Shown piece by piece: positions 5,563 through 8,348 of a stretch of DNA of 8,348 bases. Made by a program: the position numbers and the translations under genes. Location: NCBI GenBank assembly GCA_021805585.1, contig JAJZEY010000324.1:1-8348 (forward strand), given 5' to 3'. The notes under the pieces were generated by a model, which had not been told where the DNA came from, searched no databases, and worked only from the letters and a program-made list of their open reading frames with translations. Each line of letters starts with the position of its first letter. Position 1 is the stretch's first letter. The DNA comes from Planctomycetota bacterium. Its GTDB lineage: Bacteria; Planctomycetota; Phycisphaerae; WQYP01.

Positions 5563-6744
5563 TCAAGGGCCGACCGCACCCGGCTTGGGAAATGGAATCG
5601 GCTCGGCAACCGCTCTGCGACAGTAACCAATAAGCCGTGCCAGCATGTCGGACATGGAATGGTGCTGGCGCAGGCGCTGCAATGCGGCGTGGCTCATATG
5701 TCGCAAGCGTTCGGTTTGAGTCAAAGCCCCAATCATCGCGTCGCGCCATTCCTCACGCGAGCCGCGGGCAATAATCCGGCAGGTCTGATCATTCATACAA
5801 AAATCCGCGGCCTCGCTGGGGCGGCACAAGACCGGCATACCGCGAGCCATGGCCTGCAGGACTATATAATTCAACCGCGATGATTCCACCGCCTGAAGAT
5901 AAAAATCGCCGTGCAGCAGCAGTGATTCGCAGTCATTTCGATAGGGCACAAAACTGACTCTGTCCAGCAGTTCCAGGCGTTGGGTAAGTTTCCAGATGGC
6001 ATGTTTGTCCGGGCCGGAATCGTAGAGAAAAAGAAGAAAGTCGTGCATGGCATCGGCCACATCGCGGCAGGCATGCAAAAGGTTGGAAAAATCGGGCAGA
6101 CCCGCCAGCGAATCCAGGCAGACAAAGCAGGGCGACTGGCCCGGGCGTTGGCGCGCTTCGGGTGCGGACAAAAATGCACCCGGACGCAATATGTCGGCTG
6201 CGACACCAGACCTGGATTTCAGGCCGTTTTGGAGCGGTTCCGAGGCCGCCAGAAATCCGAAAAATTCCGCCTCGCCGACCAGTCGATCGCGTGCCTCGGC
6301 ACGGTCCCAGCACCAGTATAAAACCGGGATATTCCGCGAGAGTTCCGCAAAGCCGGGCAATGCCGTTGCCGTCGGCCCGAAAAGAATGACCACCTGCAAC
6401 TCCTGGGATCGGCATGCGCTTAGCAGGGTTTGAATGGAAGTGGAGCGGCCGGCATCGGTTCGGAATGGGTTTGGCCCAGTGCCGCGAAACAGAAAGTCAT
6501 GCCAGTGCGGCGGCGACTGATCCACGCGAACGACCGGAACCGCAAACATTCCAAGTTCTTCGTCGGTGTGCTGCGAGCCGGCAAACAGACAGACGCAATG
6601 ACCTTCGCTTTTCAACCCCAGCGCCAGGTGATGGATAAAGGAAATATCATCCGGAATCTGTCGCGGCTCCACCCACAACCCGATTGACAGTGCCTTATCG
6701 GCATCCAGTGGAACCCCGGAAGAGGGTTCAGTTGCGGCGGTCAT
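5563..6744 (-). CDS. Glycosyltransferase family 4-like protein
   Basis: A 393-residue GT-B-fold protein. The N-terminal half begins with a Rossmann strand (ALSIGLWVEPRQIPDDISFI, then LALGLKSEGHCVCLFAG), as expected of the acceptor domain. The C-terminal half has the group-1 features CFVCLDSLAGLPDFSNLLHA, FLLFLYDSGPD, LLDRVSFVPYRND and LQAMARGMPVLCRPSEAADF, the nucleotide-sugar side. The usual EX7E pair is altered: the second Glu is Gln (Q297) and the residue eight before it is Ser (S289), with E287 two residues further out. The enzyme may be divergent or inactive. No membrane segments. Donor and acceptor unknown. AGGGGA lies a few bases before the start. It follows clpX after 51 bases and precedes the acetyltransferase by 17, suggesting one transcript. 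Alternative: a glycosyltransferase-like protein with a non-catalytic role. Confidence 0.8.
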   Translation of the reverse strand: MTAATEPSSGVPLDADKALSIGLWVEPRQIPDDISFIHHLALGLKSEGHCVCLFAGSQHTDEELGMFAVPVVRVDQSPPHWHDFLFRGTGPNPFRTDAGRSTSIQTLLSACRSQELQVVILFGPTATALPGFAELSRNIPVLYWCWDRAEARDRLVGEAEFFGFLAASEPLQNGLKSRSGVAADILRPGAFLSAPEARQRPGQSPCFVCLDSLAGLPDFSNLLHACRDVADAMHDFLLFLYDSGPDKHAIWKLTQRLELLDRVSFVPYRNDCESLLLHGDFYLQAVESSRLNYIVLQAMARGMPVLCRPSEAADFCMNDQTCRIIARGSREEWRDAMIGALTQTERLRHMSHAALQRLRQHHSMSDMLARLIGYCRRAVAEPIPFPKPGAVGP

Positions 6745-6795
6745 GCGTCATCCCCTGAATCCGCCGGACAATTGGCCCAACTTAACGCCGCGAGT

Positions 6796-8130
6796 TCAGG
6801 CGCTTTCCTTCAACGGCATGGGTTTGGTGTCAAAAAGGCGCACTTCGCCACGAACCACTTCCTCGGTGATGGTAAACAGGCCACGGTTCTGCTGGTCCGG
6901 CAGGTGGTACATCAGGTCCAGCATTAATTCTTCCATGACACTTCGCAGCGCCCGGGCACCGGTATCGCGCTTGAGGGCTTTTTGGGCCACCAGCCGCAGT
7001 GCTCCTTCGGTGAATGCCAGTTCGCAATTTTCCAACTGGAAAAACTTCTTGTATTGCTTAATCAGGGCGTTTCGCGGCTCGGTTAGTATTTGAATCATTG
7101 CTTCTTCGCTAAGCACATTCAGCGGAGCGATAATGGGCAGGCGGCCGACAAATTCGGGTATCATGCCATATTCAATCAGATCATCAGGCGTGACCTGCTT
7201 GAGGAATCGCGTCTTTTGCTCGGCATTGGCCTGAATGGGCCCGCTGACTTCGGAATTAAAGCCGATCAACTGCCGGCCCAGCCGTTTGGCAATCAGTTGA
7301 TCCAGGCCGACAAAAGTGCCTCCACAGATAAACAGAATATGGGTGGTATCCAACTGTATATATTGCTGTTCAGGATGCTTGCGACCGCCCTGTGGCGGCA
7401 CGTTGGCCATGGTTCCTTCCAGCATTTTCAAAAGAGCCTGCTGGACACCCTCACCGGAAACGTCGCGGGTGATGGACACGTTCATGCTGGTTTTGCCGAT
7501 TTTGTCAATTTCATCAATATAGATAATTCCGCGCTGTGCCGATTCAAGATCAAAATCCGCGTTTTGCAGAAGTTTCAGCAGCAGATTTTCAACATCTTCA
7601 CCGACATAGCCGGCTTCGGTCAGGGTGGTGGCATCCCCAATGGCGAATGGCACATTCAGGCAACGCGCCAGCGTGCGGGCCAGAAGCGTTTTCCCCGATC
7701 CCGTTGGGCCGATAAGCAGCACATTGGACTTGTCAATTTCCACATCGTCGGCTGCGCGACCATCGGCATGGGCCAGCCGCTTGTAATGGTTGTGAACCGC
7801 CACGGACAAGGCCCGTTTAGCCACATCCTGGCCGATCACATATTGGTCCATGAATTCCTTGAGCTGACGCGGCGGGGGAATCTGTCCGATGGTGGGTCGC
7901 GTTGCGGTAACCTTGCGTTTTTCCTGTTTGTAAATATTCTGGCAAAGTTCGGAACAATTTGAACAGATATAAATATCGTTGGGACCCTCCACCATAAGGC
8001 CGACATCACGGCTTGATTTTCCGCAAAAACTGCACTGCGTGACCTTGCGGCCCCGGAATCCGCCGCTGGTGGGCGAACCGCCCGAGTTGTTTCCGGTTCC
8101 AGAGCCGCCATTTCCCGATTGGTTTGCCAT
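6796..8130 (-). CDS. clpX: ATP-dependent Clp protease ATP-binding subunit ClpX
   Basis: A 444-residue AAA+ unfoldase that recognises tagged proteins and threads them into ClpP. Domains: a Gly/Ser/Asn-rich N-terminal tail (1-28), the zinc-binding domain with C33, C36, C56, C59, then the AAA+ module. Visible motifs: Walker A GPTGSGKT (141-148), pore-1 loop GYVGED (174-179), Walker B IIYIDEID (202-209), RKH loop (GGRKHP, 248-253), IGF tripeptide for ClpP docking (289-291), arginine finger region EFVGRLP (R330) and sensor II GARALR (391-396). All catalytic parts are intact. It is slightly longer than E. coli ClpX (424 aa), mostly through the N-terminal tail. The start is the first ATG after an in-frame TGA at 8158-8160; its ribosome site is weak (GGAA, ten bases upstream) and sits directly after a terminator-like hairpin. 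No clpP lies within 218 bases upstream. Two further genes follow in the same direction. Confidence 0.97.
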   Translation of the reverse strand: MANQSGNGGSGTGNNSGGSPTSGGFRGRKVTQCSFCGKSSRDVGLMVEGPNDIYICSNCSELCQNIYKQEKRKVTATRPTIGQIPPPRQLKEFMDQYVIGQDVAKRALSVAVHNHYKRLAHADGRAADDVEIDKSNVLLIGPTGSGKTLLARTLARCLNVPFAIGDATTLTEAGYVGEDVENLLLKLLQNADFDLESAQRGIIYIDEIDKIGKTSMNVSITRDVSGEGVQQALLKMLEGTMANVPPQGGRKHPEQQYIQLDTTHILFICGGTFVGLDQLIAKRLGRQLIGFNSEVSGPIQANAEQKTRFLKQVTPDDLIEYGMIPEFVGRLPIIAPLNVLSEEAMIQILTEPRNALIKQYKKFFQLENCELAFTEGALRLVAQKALKRDTGARALRSVMEELMLDLMYHLPDQQNRGLFTITEEVVRGEVRLFDTKPMPLKESA

Positions 8131-8144
8131 ATTGAAGCGTTTCC

Positions 8145-8184
8145 AAAAACAAGGCCTTCAACCATCGTCGGTTAAACAGGGCCT
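8145..8184 (-). terminator. Terminator- or attenuator-like hairpin in the clpX leader
   Basis: On the minus strand AGGCC (8184-8180), a three-base bulge, and TTTAACC (8176 side) pair with GGTTGAA and GGCCT (ending 8152). This gives 12 base pairs including one G-U around the loop GACGAT, and TG plus five T residues (8149-8145) follow. This is the form of a rho-independent terminator. Its last T is 14 bases before the clpX start, and the weak ribosome site GGAA follows directly, so any clpX transcript starting upstream must read through it. Confidence 0.5.
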
Positions 8185-8204
8185 GCATGATGAATAAACC
8201 CGCA

Positions 8205-8234
8205 TTTGCGAACGAAGCCACGTTCGTTCGTAAA
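8205..8234. repeat. Long inverted repeat upstream of clpX
   Basis: CGAACGAA (8209-8216) and TTCGTTCG (8223-8230) are perfect complements around GCCACG. After one G/T position the pairing continues for three more bases (TTT 8205-8207 with AAA 8232-8234). It lies 75-104 bases upstream of the clpX start. No T-run follows on either strand, so an operator or leader structure is likelier than a terminator. Not a match to the CIRCE element as I know it. Confidence 0.5.
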
Positions 8235-8348
8235 CCACCCCCATATTACCAATTTGCCCGGCCCATACAACCCTACCCGCCTCTCCGCCGTTGAACCTTC
8301 GCGGCCATGCGTTTTATATATCGACCGATAACCCCCTACTGCTGACAG
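8235..8348. other. Gene-free right edge upstream of clpX
   Basis: I find no credible coding frame or RNA gene here. A minus-strand TATATA (8320-8315) could be a -10 box for clpX, but no -35 is convincing. The adjoining string TATCGACCGATA (8319-8330) is a small palindrome. The piece could hold the clpX promoter or the spacer to an upstream gene outside the window. Confidence 0.35.

Noticed and set aside
5546..5749. 68-residue N-terminal extension of the GNAT protein
   Set aside because: It overlaps the 3' end of the glycosyltransferase gene in another frame and has no GNAT features; the start at 5545 fits the fold and the gene spacing.
7090..7962. Long plus-strand frame (290 codons) opposite clpX
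   Set aside because: It is antisense to conserved ClpX motifs, its translation resembles no family I know, and it is explained by codon bias of clpX.
8006..8221. Minus-strand frame overlapping the clpX start, considered as a leader peptide
   Set aside because: It runs far into clpX in another frame, ends at no regulatory feature and lacks a clear ribosome site.

Overview
The window is a compact chromosomal stretch of nine protein genes with moderately high G+C, most likely from a free-living bacterium. The mix of acetolactate synthase small subunit, ferredoxin-type nitrite/sulfite reductase and a ClpX with a long Gly/Ser/Asn-rich N-terminus suggests Planctomycetota (perhaps Phycisphaerae). 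That placement rests on the general look of the proteins, not on a diagnostic marker, and is tentative. I see no mobile element, CRISPR array, rRNA, tRNA or prophage gene.

Layout. Positions 50-640 (+) encode IlvN, the valine-sensing subunit of acetolactate synthase; ilvB is presumably just outside the left edge. Converging on it is a minus-strand trio (2009 to 655): a YqjD/ElaB-type (DUF883) tail-anchored protein, a YqjE-type (phage holin-like) two-helix membrane protein and a short protein with one membrane segment. The trio resembles the enterobacterial yqjD-yqjE-yqjK stress cluster, and its last two genes overlap by ATGA. A strong hairpin (664-696) sits where the trio and ilvN converge. 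A divergent intergenic region of about 300 bp (2010-2305) with several short inverted repeats leads into an endonuclease/exonuclease/phosphatase-family hydrolase (2306-3073, +).

Converging on that gene is a 584-residue siroheme/4Fe-4S reductase (4841-3087, -), best called ferredoxin-nitrite reductase. Its AT-rich upstream region holds the clearest regulatory architecture in the window: a perfect TATAAT -10 box flanked by two 17-bp copies of a dyad, CCTAY-N7-ATAGG, one in the transcribed leader and one just upstream of the -35.

The right-hand third is a minus-strand run clpX (8130-6796), a family-4-like glycosyltransferase (6744-5563) and a GNAT acetyltransferase (5545-5093), spaced by 51 and 17 bases and probably co-transcribed. 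ClpX has all its ATPase, pore-loop and ClpP-docking motifs. Its leader carries a terminator-like hairpin plus U-run ending 14 bases before the start codon, and a second long inverted repeat further upstream.

Most of the window is housekeeping or ordinary accessory metabolism. I do not see a wholly new multi-gene system. The points most worth a second look are the paired operators of the reductase gene, the attenuator-like clpX leader, and the clpX-glycosyltransferase-acetyltransferase grouping with its degenerate glycosyltransferase motif.
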